From Caballeronia sordidicola (GTDB taxonomy: Bacteria > Pseudomonadota > Gammaproteobacteria > Burkholderiales > Burkholderiaceae): a stretch of 64,000 bases of DNA. Shown here piece by piece: positions 1-8,293 of the stretch (its first letter is position 1; each line of letters opens with the position of its first letter). Location of the stretch: the NCBI RefSeq assembly GCF_000729995.1, contig NZ_JNFG01000037.1, positions 1 to 64,000 on the forward strand, given 5' to 3'. Under the pieces are notes generated by a model. It ran no database searches. It was not told the origin of the DNA and worked only from the letters and a program-made list of their open reading frames with translations. Made by a program: the position numbers and the translations under genes.

Positions 1-2
1 GG

Positions 3-344
3 ATAGCGATCGGGGTTTTCACGCTTGGAATGACAGTTCTTGTCGCGTGCAAGGCGGGGTGGTGGGGCCTGGTTGCTTTTGCGCTATCGCTTGCCCTCTC
101 GGGCTATGTTGCGTATCGCTACATTTTGGGGCGTGGCGCCAGGCCGTTTGCCACCGCCCCCGATTCCGATCTGCGCACGGTACTGAAGTCTCTCTATCTC
201 CAGCAGCAATTTGCGCGCTTCGCCATTGCGCAGCAAGGCGTCGATCCGGTCGACCTTCACGGGGCCTTCGGCCGATTCGTCGACGAGCACCAGCCCTCTA
301 ACCTCTCACAACCGAGCCAGGCGCCAGGAGTGATCCAGTCATGA
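3..344 (+). CDS. Membrane protein, 5'-truncated by the window edge
   Basis: The frame is open from the first bases of the window, so the gene probably begins upstream; an internal ATG at 30 has only a weak ribosome-binding site. The visible part has one or two hydrophobic segments (IAIGVFTLGMTVLVAC and LVAFALSLALSGYVAYRYIL), then a soluble C-terminal tail of about 65 residues rich in Gln, Ala and Pro. The stop overlaps the start of the DyP-type peroxidase gene as ATGA, so the two are translationally coupled. I do not recognise the family. It may be a membrane partner of the peroxidase/P450 pair, which is an inference from position only. Confidence 0.55.
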   Translation: MAIGVFTLGMTVLVACKAGWWGLVAFALSLALSGYVAYRYILGRGARPFATAPDSDLRTVLKSLYLQQQFARFAIAQQGVDPVDLHGAFGRFVDEHQPSNLSQPSQAPGVIQS

Positions 345-1963
345 TCGAGAGAAAGCACGCTGTCGCAGATCTCGATCTTGCCGATATCCAGGGCAACATC
401 CTCACTGCCTATGGCCGTTTAGGTTTTCCGAAGGGGCGTTTCCTGCTGGTCAATGTGCGTGATGCGGCCCGCGGACGCGCCTTTATCGAGTTTCTGCGCC
501 CGCGCGTGACCACGGCGCTGCGATGGCCTTCCCGCAAACGCAGCAGGCCTACCGGCAAGGTGGTAGTGCCGAGGCCCGACGTGACGATCAACCTCGCCTT
601 CACGTTCCGGGGCCTGTTGGCCTTGGGCGTGCCTACGCGGACGCTGCGCGGCTTGCCCGATGAATTCATCGACGGTATGTCGGCCCGGGCATCAATCCTG
701 AGCGACAACGCGAACGGCGCATCGCATGCGGACTGGGACCCGGTATGGACCCGGACAGACCCGGAGACGTATCCGCATATTCTCGTCATGCTCAATGCCC
801 AAATGCAGCAGGACGGCAGCCCTGTTCTGTCATTGGATACGCTCACGCTGGAGATCGTCGATTGGTGCGAATGTTGTGGCGCTGGTGTGGTGCTGTGCCG
901 TGGCCATCGCGGCGCGGACGATCGCTGGCAGGATCTTTCAGCCATCACGCAGAAAATGGGTGACACGATCGTTCCGACGCCCAACGAGCATTTTGGCTTT
1001 ACCGACGCGATCAGTGATCCGGCCTTCGACGGGCAGGTGCCGGACGCCCAGGCGGCAGCCAGTGCCATCGGCCAGGGCAAATCCGACGGCTTCGGCAATT
1101 GGTCGTTGCTGGCACGCGGGGAATTCCTGTTGGGCTGGCCGGATGAAGCGCAGGAGATTCCTGGTGCCGCCATGCCCCTCGATTTCAGCCGCAATGGAAC
1201 CTTCTTCGCCTATCGAAAGCTGCATCAGGATGTGGAACGCTTCCGCAAGTGGATCGATGTCACGGCGACCCAACTGGCCAGGCTGTGGGGCATGGGTACG
1301 CACGAGGAGGCGTCTCAGACCTTAATGGCGAAATTGGCGGGCCGGTGGCCGGACGGGGTGCCGGTGATGGCAGCTCCGACCTATACCGACTGGCAGGCCT
1401 TCAACCGCGAATATCCAGAGCCTCTCGATGACTCGATCAACGCGGAGCGGGCGCGTCGTCTGGTCGATTTCGGGTATCGCGAGGATTCGGCCGGTGTGCG
1501 CTGTCCGGTTGGGGCTCATGCGCGGCGCATGAACACGCGTGACATGCTCGACCCCCGTGCTGGCGATGACAACCCGAAACTTCGTTCAGGCTCCGCGCTC
1601 AACAACCGCAGGCGCGTCCTGCGCCGCGGTCTTCCGTATGGCAGCGCGAGCGACGCCAATGGTGAACATGGCGTTGTCATGCTCGTCGTTTGCGCCGACT
1701 TGTCGCGCCAGTTCGAGTTCGTTCAGCAACAATGGCTGAACTATGGTCTCGATTTCGGCCTCGGCAACGATACTTGCCCGTTGGTCGGTAGTCATGCGAA
1801 CGATGCGCGCTTCGTGATCGCGGCCGATCTCGCCAAGGGCAATCCCCCGTTCATCGCCAGTGGCATTCCGCCATTCGTGACGACGCGTGGCGGCGATTAT
1901 TTCTTCATGCCCAGCATGACGGCGCTGCGCCTGATCGGCATGGGCGTGACCGATCCCACTTGA
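341..1963 (+). CDS. DyP-type heme peroxidase
   Basis: Dye-decolourising peroxidases are heme enzymes that use H2O2. The family N-terminus is present (DIQGNILTAYG, about residues 15-25), as is the distal-side motif FGFTDAISDP with Asp222, where the usual GxxDG glycine is Ala. The proximal region CPVGAHARRMNTRD contains the probable heme ligand His393, and the C-terminus FVTTRGGDYFFMPS is typical. At 540 residues it is longer than most DyPs. A cysteine cluster (Cys176, Cys178, Cys179, Cys186) lies in an insertion that I do not know from the family. There is no signal peptide, so it is probably cytoplasmic. It is coupled to the preceding membrane protein by ATGA and followed 14 bp later by a P450 gene. 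Confidence 0.88.
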   Translation: MIERKHAVADLDLADIQGNILTAYGRLGFPKGRFLLVNVRDAARGRAFIEFLRPRVTTALRWPSRKRSRPTGKVVVPRPDVTINLAFTFRGLLALGVPTRTLRGLPDEFIDGMSARASILSDNANGASHADWDPVWTRTDPETYPHILVMLNAQMQQDGSPVLSLDTLTLEIVDWCECCGAGVVLCRGHRGADDRWQDLSAITQKMGDTIVPTPNEHFGFTDAISDPAFDGQVPDAQAAASAIGQGKSDGFGNWSLLARGEFLLGWPDEAQEIPGAAMPLDFSRNGTFFAYRKLHQDVERFRKWIDVTATQLARLWGMGTHEEASQTLMAKLAGRWPDGVPVMAAPTYTDWQAFNREYPEPLDDSINAERARRLVDFGYREDSAGVRCPVGAHARRMNTRDMLDPRAGDDNPKLRSGSALNNRRRVLRRGLPYGSASDANGEHGVVMLVVCADLSRQFEFVQQQWLNYGLDFGLGNDTCPLVGSHANDARFVIAADLAKGNPPFIASGIPPFVTTRGGDYFFMPSMTALRLIGMGVTDPT

Positions 1964-1977
1964 AACAGGGTGCACGC

Positions 1978-3318
1978 ATGTCCCTTGCCTTGAACCTGTT
2001 CCATGCCACCGAGCTCGAGGCTCACACGCTGGGCGAGGGCGCGCTGCGGGGAGCCGAGCTCGCCTCAATGCTGGCGAGCGGCACGGGTGACATCAAGGAG
2101 CGGCTGAAACGCTTGCTGGCCGATCCGGCGGGGCAGCGTGCGCTGTTCGCGTCGCTGCGCGCGTTTGCACCCAATCTGGCCACCGACAAGACGCTGATCA
2201 CGGCTTATCCTTGTAACGGTACGGTGATTGTCTCCCGCGCTGACGACGTGCGCGAGGTGCTGGATCGGCAAGACGACTTCGAGGTCGTCTACGAGCCCAA
2301 AATGCGCAAGATCACGGGCGGTGTCAATTTCTTTCTCGGGATGCAGGATGATGCCGATTACCAGCGTGATACGTCGATCATGCGGCTTGCCGCACAACGT
2401 GGCGACGTGGCTGATATCGTCGTGCCGCAGGCACGCGAAGCGGCTCGGCAGATCATTACCCATCATTCGAAGACTATTGATCTGCCCCAGGTGTTGACCA
2501 CGGTCGTGCCCGCGCTGATGGTGCAGCGCTATTTCGGCATTGATACCGCCTCGGTTGAAGATCTTCGCGAATGGGCGACCGCCATGTTCTGGTATTTGTT
2601 CGTCGACCTGCAGGGTGATCCGGACATCGAGAAGAAAGCGCTGGACTGCGCAGCCAGGTGCCTGGTTGCTATCGACGCGGCCATTGCCAAGGCCGAAGCA
2701 AACGCCGATGGCCCAGTCACCGTACTCAAACGTGCCATCGCGCTGCGCGATGCCGGTACCGGGGGATTCGAGGGGTCCGGCATCCGCAACAACATGATCG
2801 GACTCGTCATCGGCGCGATCCCGACCATTTCGAAGGCTTGCGTGCAGGCGCTGGACGGATTGCTCGATCGCCCGGATGTGCTGGCTCGGACACAAGCGGC
2901 TGCGGCGTCCAGCGATGAGCATGCAGTCGGCTGCGCCGTTTTCGAGGCGTTGCGGTTCAATCCGGTCAATCCGGTGATCTACCGCCGTGCCGCGCGTGAC
3001 TGCGAAATTGCTTCGGGCACCACGCATGCGTGCCGGGTGAAGAAGGACACAATGGTGCTGGCCTCGAACCTGTCGGCGATGTTTGATCCGGCAGCGGTGG
3101 ACGATCCCGACGCATTTCGCATGGACCGGCCCTGGAATGTCTACATGCTTTGGGGTTATGGTCTGCATCGCTGCTTTGGCGATGTGATCAATCGCGGGAT
3201 TATCCCGGCGTTGCTTACGCCGCTTCTTGCCGGCACGCCACTGGCTCGTGCTGGCGGCGACGCCGGTCACCCGGATAAAGTAACGCCATTCCCGCAACAT
3301 TTTACGGTGATGCGGTGA
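1978..3318 (+). CDS. Cytochrome P450 with atypical I-helix
   Basis: 446 residues counted from the ATG at 1978; an upstream in-frame TTG at 1960 overlaps the peroxidase stop and is less likely. The heme-binding loop WGYGLHRCFG (ligand Cys399) and the K-helix ExxR (E323-A-L-R326) are intact. The I-helix normally reads (A/G)GxE/DT; here it reads GAIPT (279-283), so the acidic residue used for O2 activation is replaced by Pro282. P450s lacking this acid are often peroxygenases, isomerases or dehydratases acting on hydroperoxides. No ferredoxin or reductase gene lies nearby, and the partner is a peroxidase, which suggests peroxide- or hydroperoxide-driven chemistry. That is an inference; the substrate is unknown. 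Confidence 0.88.
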   Translation: MSLALNLFHATELEAHTLGEGALRGAELASMLASGTGDIKERLKRLLADPAGQRALFASLRAFAPNLATDKTLITAYPCNGTVIVSRADDVREVLDRQDDFEVVYEPKMRKITGGVNFFLGMQDDADYQRDTSIMRLAAQRGDVADIVVPQAREAARQIITHHSKTIDLPQVLTTVVPALMVQRYFGIDTASVEDLREWATAMFWYLFVDLQGDPDIEKKALDCAARCLVAIDAAIAKAEANADGPVTVLKRAIALRDAGTGGFEGSGIRNNMIGLVIGAIPTISKACVQALDGLLDRPDVLARTQAAAASSDEHAVGCAVFEALRFNPVNPVIYRRAARDCEIASGTTHACRVKKDTMVLASNLSAMFDPAAVDDPDAFRMDRPWNVYMLWGYGLHRCFGDVINRGIIPALLTPLLAGTPLARAGGDAGHPDKVTPFPQHFTVMR

Positions 3319-3646
3319 ACCAGCTTTGCTGTGTTCCGCCGGCCTTTGCATGTCGATACCCCGATCCATGCCAACGGTGCAATTAATCAGGATGAGATCC
3401 CGACTGCCAACTCGGGTTACTCAGCGATACATGAAGTACTTCGGATTACTATTGATTTTCTGAGAATTATGAACCGACAGGAATTGCCCGCGTTGTCGCG
3501 ACAATAGATGTGCGCTTCTGTTCTCGCCCGGCTATGCACTTCAGCAAACACATGAGCAGGTATGTCAATTTACGATTGTGGCTCGCGTCTGGAACCGCAT
3601 CACCTTTAAATTGTGTTTTACCCCGCAACTCATTTAGCGTGCGGCG
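3319..3646. other. Intergenic region without a supported gene
   Basis: This 328-bp gap separates the P450 gene from the 3' end of the exporter gene. It is visibly richer in A and T than its neighbours after about 3420. Short open frames crossing it have no ribosome-binding site or recognisable motif. The only structured element I see is the palindrome at 3493-3504. Confidence 0.6.
3493..3504. promoter_or_regulatory. Perfect 12-bp palindrome
   Basis: TTGTCGCGACAA is its own reverse complement. It lies between the P450 and exporter stop codons, both distant, so it is not an obvious operator or terminator. A chance occurrence is possible. Confidence 0.3.
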
Positions 3647-4270
3647 TCAGGCTTTTGCGAATGCGGTTAGCGCCCCCGCGGCGATCAACACGACACCGCT
3701 CGCCCGACTCGCGGCACTGGCCCATTTTCGATTGGCGGCCAATCCCTGACTTTTCGCGCCGAGCCACGCATAGAAAGTATACGAACAGAGGTCGAGCAGT
3801 ACGGTAGTCAGGCCGAAGATCAGCATTTGAAGCCAGATCGACCGGTGCACGTCAACGAACTGCGGTAGCAGCGCGACGAAAAAGAGCAGCGCTTTCGGGT
3901 TGGCCAACTCGACCATCAGGCCCTGGCTCAACGCACGCGGACCACTGAGCGCCGCAATGCCCGCGGGCTGAATAGTCAGCGCGCTCGACCGGTTGAATAA
4001 CGCCCGGACACCGAGATACACGAGATAGGCAACCCCGGCCCACTTCACCGCATTGAACACGTTGTGGCTCGTGACGATCAGAGCAGCAAGACCGGTCGCC
4101 GACAAGGCGAAATAAATTGAATTGGCGAGCGCGATTCCGGCGATGGCCCAGTAGCTGCGCCGCACTCCGTTGGAGATGCCCTGCGCGATCACGAGGAGGG
4201 CTGCAACGCCGGGCGTCAGGCAGACGAGACCCGTTGTTGCGATGAAGATCAGCCAGATTTTCAGGTGCAT
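3647..4270 (-). CDS. LysE/RhtB-family exporter
   Basis: 207 residues, the normal length for this family of inner-membrane amino-acid or metabolite exporters. The N-terminus IATTGLVCLTPGVAALLVIAQG carries the family's conserved pattern around TPGP (here TPGV). About six hydrophobic segments follow, including ALANSIYFALSATGLAALIV, VAYLVYLGVRAL and LMVELANPKALLFFVALLPQFV. The gene is divergent from an Lrp/AsnC regulator 125 bp away, the classical arrangement in which the regulator senses an amino acid and activates its exporter. The substrate cannot be read from the sequence. Confidence 0.9.
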   Translation of the reverse strand: MHLKIWLIFIATTGLVCLTPGVAALLVIAQGISNGVRRSYWAIAGIALANSIYFALSATGLAALIVTSHNVFNAVKWAGVAYLVYLGVRALFNRSSALTIQPAGIAALSGPRALSQGLMVELANPKALLFFVALLPQFVDVHRSIWLQMLIFGLTTVLLDLCSYTFYAWLGAKSQGLAANRKWASAASRASGVVLIAAGALTAFAKA

Positions 4271-4348
4271 ATGAAGACTCGTACGATGGTGGGAGCAACT
4301 TATAATCTATCGCGTCATCCTGGTTTTGATAACAGACATTCAATGGTA

Positions 4349-4377
4349 TTTTCCAGGAAAACCCGATCATTGATCGG
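4349..4377. promoter_or_regulatory. Two adjoining palindromes, probable Lrp/AsnC operator
   Basis: TTTTCC-A-GGAAAA (4349-4361) is followed one base later by CCGATCA-T-TGATCGG (4363-4377). Both are perfect odd-length palindromes. They end 18 bp before the ATG of the AsnC-type regulator and lie in the divergent promoter region with the exporter. Lrp-family proteins bind arrays of such sites, so autoregulation and control of the exporter are likely. Confidence 0.55.
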
Positions 4378-4395
4378 ATTTATCGGGAGTTTTCA

Positions 4396-4848
4396 ATGAA
4401 TACCAAAATTGATCATCACGACCGCAAAATCCTGGAGCTTTTGCAGCGGGATGCGCGCGTGTCCCATGCGGAAATCGGCCGGCGCGTCCACCTCAGTCAG
4501 CCGGCAGTGTCTGAACGAATCAAGCGACTGGAGGCGCAGGGGGTCATCGCCGGCTATCGCGCGTGGGTCGACCCGGCGAAACTCGGTTACACGATCACCG
4601 CCATGATCCGTGTGCAGGCTCAGGCGGGGCGGCCGTATGAAGCGTTTGCCCGGGAGCGCCCCGAAGTTATCGAATGCCTGACAGTGACAGGCGACGATTG
4701 CGCCTTGCTGCGTGTGCTTGCTACCGACGTGCAGCATTTGCAGAGCATTGTTGATGCACTGAACACATACGGCAGGACCTCGACGGCTATCGTGCTATCG
4801 ACGCAGGTCGCCCACAAGCCGGTCGGGCCTCCGCTACACAGCGAGTAA
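4396..4848 (+). CDS. Lrp/AsnC-family transcriptional regulator
   Basis: 150 residues, typical for the family. The N-terminal winged helix-turn-helix is clear: DHHDRKILELLQRDARVS, then EIGRRVHLSQPAVSERIKRLEAQGVI. An RAM/AsnC ligand-binding domain follows, with the conserved VTGDDCALLRVLATDVQHLQ segment near residues 95-115. The start is supported by a CGGGAG ribosome-binding site before ATG. It is divergently transcribed from the LysE-type exporter and is the likely regulator of that gene and of itself through the palindromes just upstream. The effector is probably an amino acid, which is a family-level inference. Confidence 0.92.
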   Translation: MNTKIDHHDRKILELLQRDARVSHAEIGRRVHLSQPAVSERIKRLEAQGVIAGYRAWVDPAKLGYTITAMIRVQAQAGRPYEAFARERPEVIECLTVTGDDCALLRVLATDVQHLQSIVDALNTYGRTSTAIVLSTQVAHKPVGPPLHSE

Positions 4849-4898
4849 GCTTAGGATAACGATCAATACGATCAGGTCAGACATCGCATGGCCGACCG

Positions 4899-5972
4899 CT
4901 ACATGCTGGCGTTTTCAACAACGCGGCCTTCCGCACGCCAGCGGAGCATACCGCCGGCAAGGTTGGCGACCCGCTCGAAGCCGGCCTGCCGCAGCATGAG
5001 CGTGGCTTGCGCCGACCGACCGCCGGCCCGGCAGACAGTCACGATCGGGCGTTCCTTCGTGAGTTCAGCGGCGCGCTCGGCTAGATCACCCAAGGGAATA
5101 AGCGTAGCTGCGGGGATGCGCCCCAGAGGCCCGTTGAACTCGCCGGGTTCGCGCACGTCGACGATCTCGACCGCACGCAGATTTTCCTCGAGCCACTGGG
5201 CATTGATTTCCCAGATGCCCGCAAAGCTGCATGTCAGTGGCGCCCACTCGGGCTCCTTCATTTGCGCTGGATTGCTGGCCGCCAAGCCGCATTTCAGGTT
5301 CGCAGGCACCGCTACGTCGATCTGCTTCGGATGCGGCAGGTGCAGGTTCGTCATGTATCCGTTGAAATCGTCTTCACACAACTCACCGCCAAGGCGCGGA
5401 TTAAAGCGCCGCTCCTCGCCCACACTGGTGACCGTCAAACCGCGATAGTCGTGGGCCGGATAAAGCAGGCACGCGGCGGGCAGCGTAAAAATGTGATTGT
5501 GGACCGCGCGAAAAAGGGCGTGCGCGTCACCGCGCTGGAAATCCGTGCGGCCAGTGCCCCTGATCAACAGGCAATCGCCGGTAAATGCCATGGTTTCGTT
5601 GTCGAGTACGAGTGTGATGCATCCATCGGTATGACCCGGTGTCGCGCGAATGGTCAGATACCTCGCGCCGAACTCGACCTTGTCTCCATGACTCAGATAG
5701 CGGTCCGCGCCTTCGGCGCCGCTCGCAGCCGATATCGCAATCCTGCTACCTATGCGGCGATTCAGCATCCATGCGCCGGTCACGTGATCGGCGTGGACGT
5801 GGGTGTCGATTGTGTAACGCAGATGCAATCCAAGCTCTTCAATCAGGGCACCGTCCCGGCGCACCTGTTCAAAAACCGGATCGATCAGCACAGCTTCGCG
5901 TGTTGTGCTATCCGCCAAAAGATACGTGTAGGTCGACGATTGCTGATCGAATAGCTGGCGGAAGGTCAACAC
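4899..5972 (-). CDS. Persulfide dioxygenase-rhodanese fusion protein
   Basis: 357 residues with two domains. The N-terminal part (about 1-235) is an ETHE1-like metallo-beta-lactamase fold with the iron-binding motif THVHADH (His58, His60, Asp62, His63), a further metal-ligand motif PGHTDG, and PAHDY. The C-terminal part (about 255-350) is a rhodanese with active-site loop CRAGGRS (Cys314). This matches the persulfide dioxygenase-rhodanese fusions known from Burkholderia, which oxidise glutathione persulfide to sulfite and exchange sulfane sulfur with thiosulfate. The start is GTG with a GGAGCG ribosome-binding site; TTG at 5969 is an alternative. It lies downstream of a peroxiredoxin gene on the same strand. 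Sulfite produced here could feed the SoeABC-like enzyme at 43556-48219. Confidence 0.92.
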   Translation of the reverse strand: MLTFRQLFDQQSSTYTYLLADSTTREAVLIDPVFEQVRRDGALIEELGLHLRYTIDTHVHADHVTGAWMLNRRIGSRIAISAASGAEGADRYLSHGDKVEFGARYLTIRATPGHTDGCITLVLDNETMAFTGDCLLIRGTGRTDFQRGDAHALFRAVHNHIFTLPAACLLYPAHDYRGLTVTSVGEERRFNPRLGGELCEDDFNGYMTNLHLPHPKQIDVAVPANLKCGLAASNPAQMKEPEWAPLTCSFAGIWEINAQWLEENLRAVEIVDVREPGEFNGPLGRIPAATLIPLGDLAERAAELTKERPIVTVCRAGGRSAQATLMLRQAGFERVANLAGGMLRWRAEGRVVENASM

Positions 5973-6161
5973 GATTTCGCTCCGCGGCCCGCTTTTGCGA
6001 GCGCTTCAGGGTGCCGCCCACGGGGCGTTGACAAGCTGTCCCGCGGGTAGTCTAACTTGGGCGCAGCCCGGTCAGCGTGCCGGACACACGAATGCACCCG
6101 GACTCACATCGGGCGCCGGACTTTGCACGGTCAGGCGCTTGCCGCTCCAATCAAGGGGCGC

Positions 6162-6821
6162 TTACTTCGGTTGCGCAACGTATCGCAGGTAAGGCTTCAC
6201 GGTTTTGAAACCCTGCGGATATTTTTGCATCGCGGCATCGTTGGAAACGGAGGTTGGAATGATCACGTCTTCACCCGGCTTCCAGTTCACCGGCGTCGCC
6301 ACCGCGTGTTTGGCGTTGAGTTGCAGCGCATCGAGCAGGCGCAGCACTTCGTCGAAATTGCGGCCTGCACTCATAGGGTAGACGAGCATCGCCTTGACCT
6401 TCTTGTCCGGCCCGATGAGAAACACCGAGCGTACGGTCGCGTTGTCCACCGCGGTGCGCGGGCCGCCGCCGCTCGCCTCGGGATGAATCATGTCGTAGAG
6501 CTTCGCGACCTTCAGGTCCGAATCGCCGATCAGCGGGTAGGCGACCTCGTGGCCCTGCGTCTCCGCGATATCCTTGACCCACTTCTCGTGGTCACTGACG
6601 GGATCGATGCTGAGCCCGATAATTTTCGTGTTGCGCTTCTCGAATTCCGGCTTGAGGCCTGCCAGGTATCCGAGTTCCGTCGTGCAAACGGGGGTGAAAT
6701 CCTTCGGATGCGAAAACAGGATCGCCCACTGGTCGCCGATCCATTCGTGAAAACGGATCGTCCCTTCGGTGGTTTCGGCGGTGAAATCGGGAGCGTCTTC
6801 TCCTAGTCGAATTGACATCAT
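6162..6821 (-). CDS. 1-Cys peroxiredoxin (Prx6 type)
   Basis: 219 residues, the usual length for the Prx6 subfamily. The peroxidatic motif HPKDFTPVCTTELG holds Cys46, and the long C-terminal arm of Prx6 proteins is present (KPGEDVIIPTSVSNDAAMQKYPQG). No resolving cysteine is obvious, which fits a 1-Cys mechanism. It reduces H2O2, organic hydroperoxides or peroxynitrite in the cytoplasm. A GGAGACTG ribosome-binding site precedes two consecutive ATG codons (6821 and 6818). The persulfide dioxygenase-rhodanese gene follows 189 bp downstream on the same strand, so both may belong to one thiol or sulfide stress unit. Confidence 0.93.
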   Translation of the reverse strand: MMSIRLGEDAPDFTAETTEGTIRFHEWIGDQWAILFSHPKDFTPVCTTELGYLAGLKPEFEKRNTKIIGLSIDPVSDHEKWVKDIAETQGHEVAYPLIGDSDLKVAKLYDMIHPEASGGGPRTAVDNATVRSVFLIGPDKKVKAMLVYPMSAGRNFDEVLRLLDALQLNAKHAVATPVNWKPGEDVIIPTSVSNDAAMQKYPQGFKTVKPYLRYVAQPK

Positions 6822-7336
6822 CAGTCTCCATTGGACGGTGCATCAAGGTGCCAGTGCCGCGCTCGGAGCGACGTCCCCCGAGGCTGCGTGGGATTTGGTC
6901 AGGCGATTGGCCTGACTCGAGATTACCCTCCGGCTGGTTGCACCGTATCGTGCTGGAGGACGATTTGCGGCCGGGGCAGATTCAGAGGCTTGCCCCCATA
7001 GCCATGATGCGGGACGGGCATCGTGCTGCAGGTCCCACATATAGGGTAGGACAAAAAAGGCATTTTTTGCCGGAAAAATGTAGGGCTGATCCGCCGCTGT
7101 GGCGCCGGGCTCGTTTGCACATACGAATGCCAGCAGCAAGGGCACCATTTATTCGCTGGTGCCATATAGCTCGCGGCCCGGTGCCTGCCACGTCGACAGC
7201 GCGTCATCTCGGGGAGCAGCCGGGCGACGTGATCGGCGATGCTCTGCTTCGCAGTCTTATCAGCGACGCGCACTCGACGGATCGCAACATTCGCGTCGGT
7301 TATGATGGCTGCCGACGAAATTCCGAGTAAGACGGT
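6822..7336. other. Intergenic region, promoter-rich but without a gene
   Basis: This 515-bp gap lies between the divergent peroxiredoxin and IclR genes. Several frames are open across parts of it on both strands, but none has a ribosome-binding site or a recognisable domain. An A/T-rich inverted repeat (7052-7069) is the clearest structure. The bases just before the IclR gene contain a TATGAT-like -10 near 7302. Confidence 0.5.
7052..7069. repeat. A/T inverted repeat CAAAAAA-GGCA-TTTTTTG
   Basis: Seven-base arms pair perfectly around a GGCA loop. A 4-bp GGCA/TGCC pairing overlaps it. It could be a weak bidirectional terminator or a bend site in the long gap before the IclR gene. Confidence 0.35.
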
Positions 7337-8248
7337 ATGCCCAAACAACCCACCACCGAAAAAACGTCGGCTCTTGACGGGCAGAACGACGCCGCCGAGA
7401 GCACGGAGGACGCCGCCGCCGGCGCGTCCTATCTGGTCCCGGGACTCGAGCGCGGCCTGCGAATTCTTGCGGAGTTTTCCGCTCGCGAGCCGATTCTCGG
7501 TGCGCCTGAATTGTCGAAGCGTATAGGCATCCCGCGCACAACGACGTTCCGATTGCTGCAGACGCTCGAATCGCTGGGTTTCCTGGAGCGCGTCAATGAC
7601 GATCGGAATTTCAGGCTGGGCGTCGCGGTGCTGCGGCTTGGATTCGAATACCTGAGTTCGCTCGAGCTCACTGACTTCGCGGCGCCGATCCTCGAACGTC
7701 TTCGGGACGCTACCGGCCTGAATGCCCACTTGCTTATCCGCGATCAACGCGATGTGGTGTTCGTCGCCAAGGCCCAGAGTCACGACGCCATGTTCAGCTC
7801 GGTGAGGGTGCATGTCGGCACGCGGTTTCCCGCGCATGCAACCACGCACGGGCACGTGCTGATGAGCGACCTTGGTTTGCCGCAACTTCGCGTGCTTTAT
7901 CCGGAAAAACGACTCGAGCAGTTCACGGACCGGACGCCGGGCACAGTAAGCGAACTGGAGGAACGGGTGCGTGCGTGTGCATCGCAGGGATATGGCTCGA
8001 GCGAAGGAGCATTCGAGCGGGGAATCTCGGTGGTGACGGCGCCGGTGAGGGAACGCTCGGGCAGCATAGTCGCTGCAGTGACGGTCACGGTGCCGCGTTC
8101 GGAATTCGGAACGGCGCGTGAGAAGGACGACCTCGTTACCGCCGTATGCGGCGCGGCGATCGAACTATCGATGCGAATGGGGTACCGGCCCTACGATGGC
8201 GACCCCACCACTCAGCTGGCTGCACGCGGAACCGAAAAAGCGGAGTGA
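7337..8248 (+). CDS. IclR-family transcriptional regulator (copy 1)
   Basis: 303 residues. A low-complexity N-terminal tail of about 30 residues precedes the winged HTH (YLVPGLERGLRILAEFS, then ELSKRIGIPRTTTFRLLQTLESLGFLER) and the IclR effector-binding domain (HVGTRFPAHATTHGHVLMSD; FERGISVVTAPVRE). It is very similar over its whole length to the second IclR protein at 13731-14594, so the two are paralogues. It stands just upstream of the porin and the Rieske oxygenase operon, which it probably controls through sites near 9460 and 9743. The ligand is likely the substrate or an intermediate of that pathway. Confidence 0.93.
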   Translation: MPKQPTTEKTSALDGQNDAAESTEDAAAGASYLVPGLERGLRILAEFSAREPILGAPELSKRIGIPRTTTFRLLQTLESLGFLERVNDDRNFRLGVAVLRLGFEYLSSLELTDFAAPILERLRDATGLNAHLLIRDQRDVVFVAKAQSHDAMFSSVRVHVGTRFPAHATTHGHVLMSDLGLPQLRVLYPEKRLEQFTDRTPGTVSELEERVRACASQGYGSSEGAFERGISVVTAPVRERSGSIVAAVTVTVPRSEFGTAREKDDLVTAVCGAAIELSMRMGYRPYDGDPTTQLAARGTEKAE

Positions 8249-8250
8249 AA

Positions 8251-8290
8251 GAGCCGCGTCGCGTAGATGCGCGACGCCTCTTGGCGGCTC
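8251..8290. terminator. Bidirectional terminator-like hairpin
   Basis: An outer stem GAGCCGC (8251-8257) / GCGGCTC (8284-8290) encloses an inner stem GTCGCG (8258-8263) / CGCGAC (8270-8275). It fills the gap between the convergent IclR and porin genes. A short T-rich stretch lies downstream in both directions (GCTTTAG on +, CGCTTTTTC on -). Confidence 0.6.
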
Positions 8291-8293
8291 GCT

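Noticed and set aside
1960..1977. TTG start for the P450
   Set aside because: It overlaps the peroxidase stop and lies ahead of an ATG at 1978 that gives the normal N-terminus.
2065..3369. Long minus-strand open frame (434 codons)
   Set aside because: It lies antisense to the P450 gene, is rich in Arg, His and Gln as antisense frames of GC-rich genes are, and has no recognisable motif.
6923..7885. Minus-strand frame of 320 codons crossing the gap before the IclR gene
   Set aside because: It overlaps the IclR coding region antisense and lacks a ribosome-binding site or any motif in its unique part.
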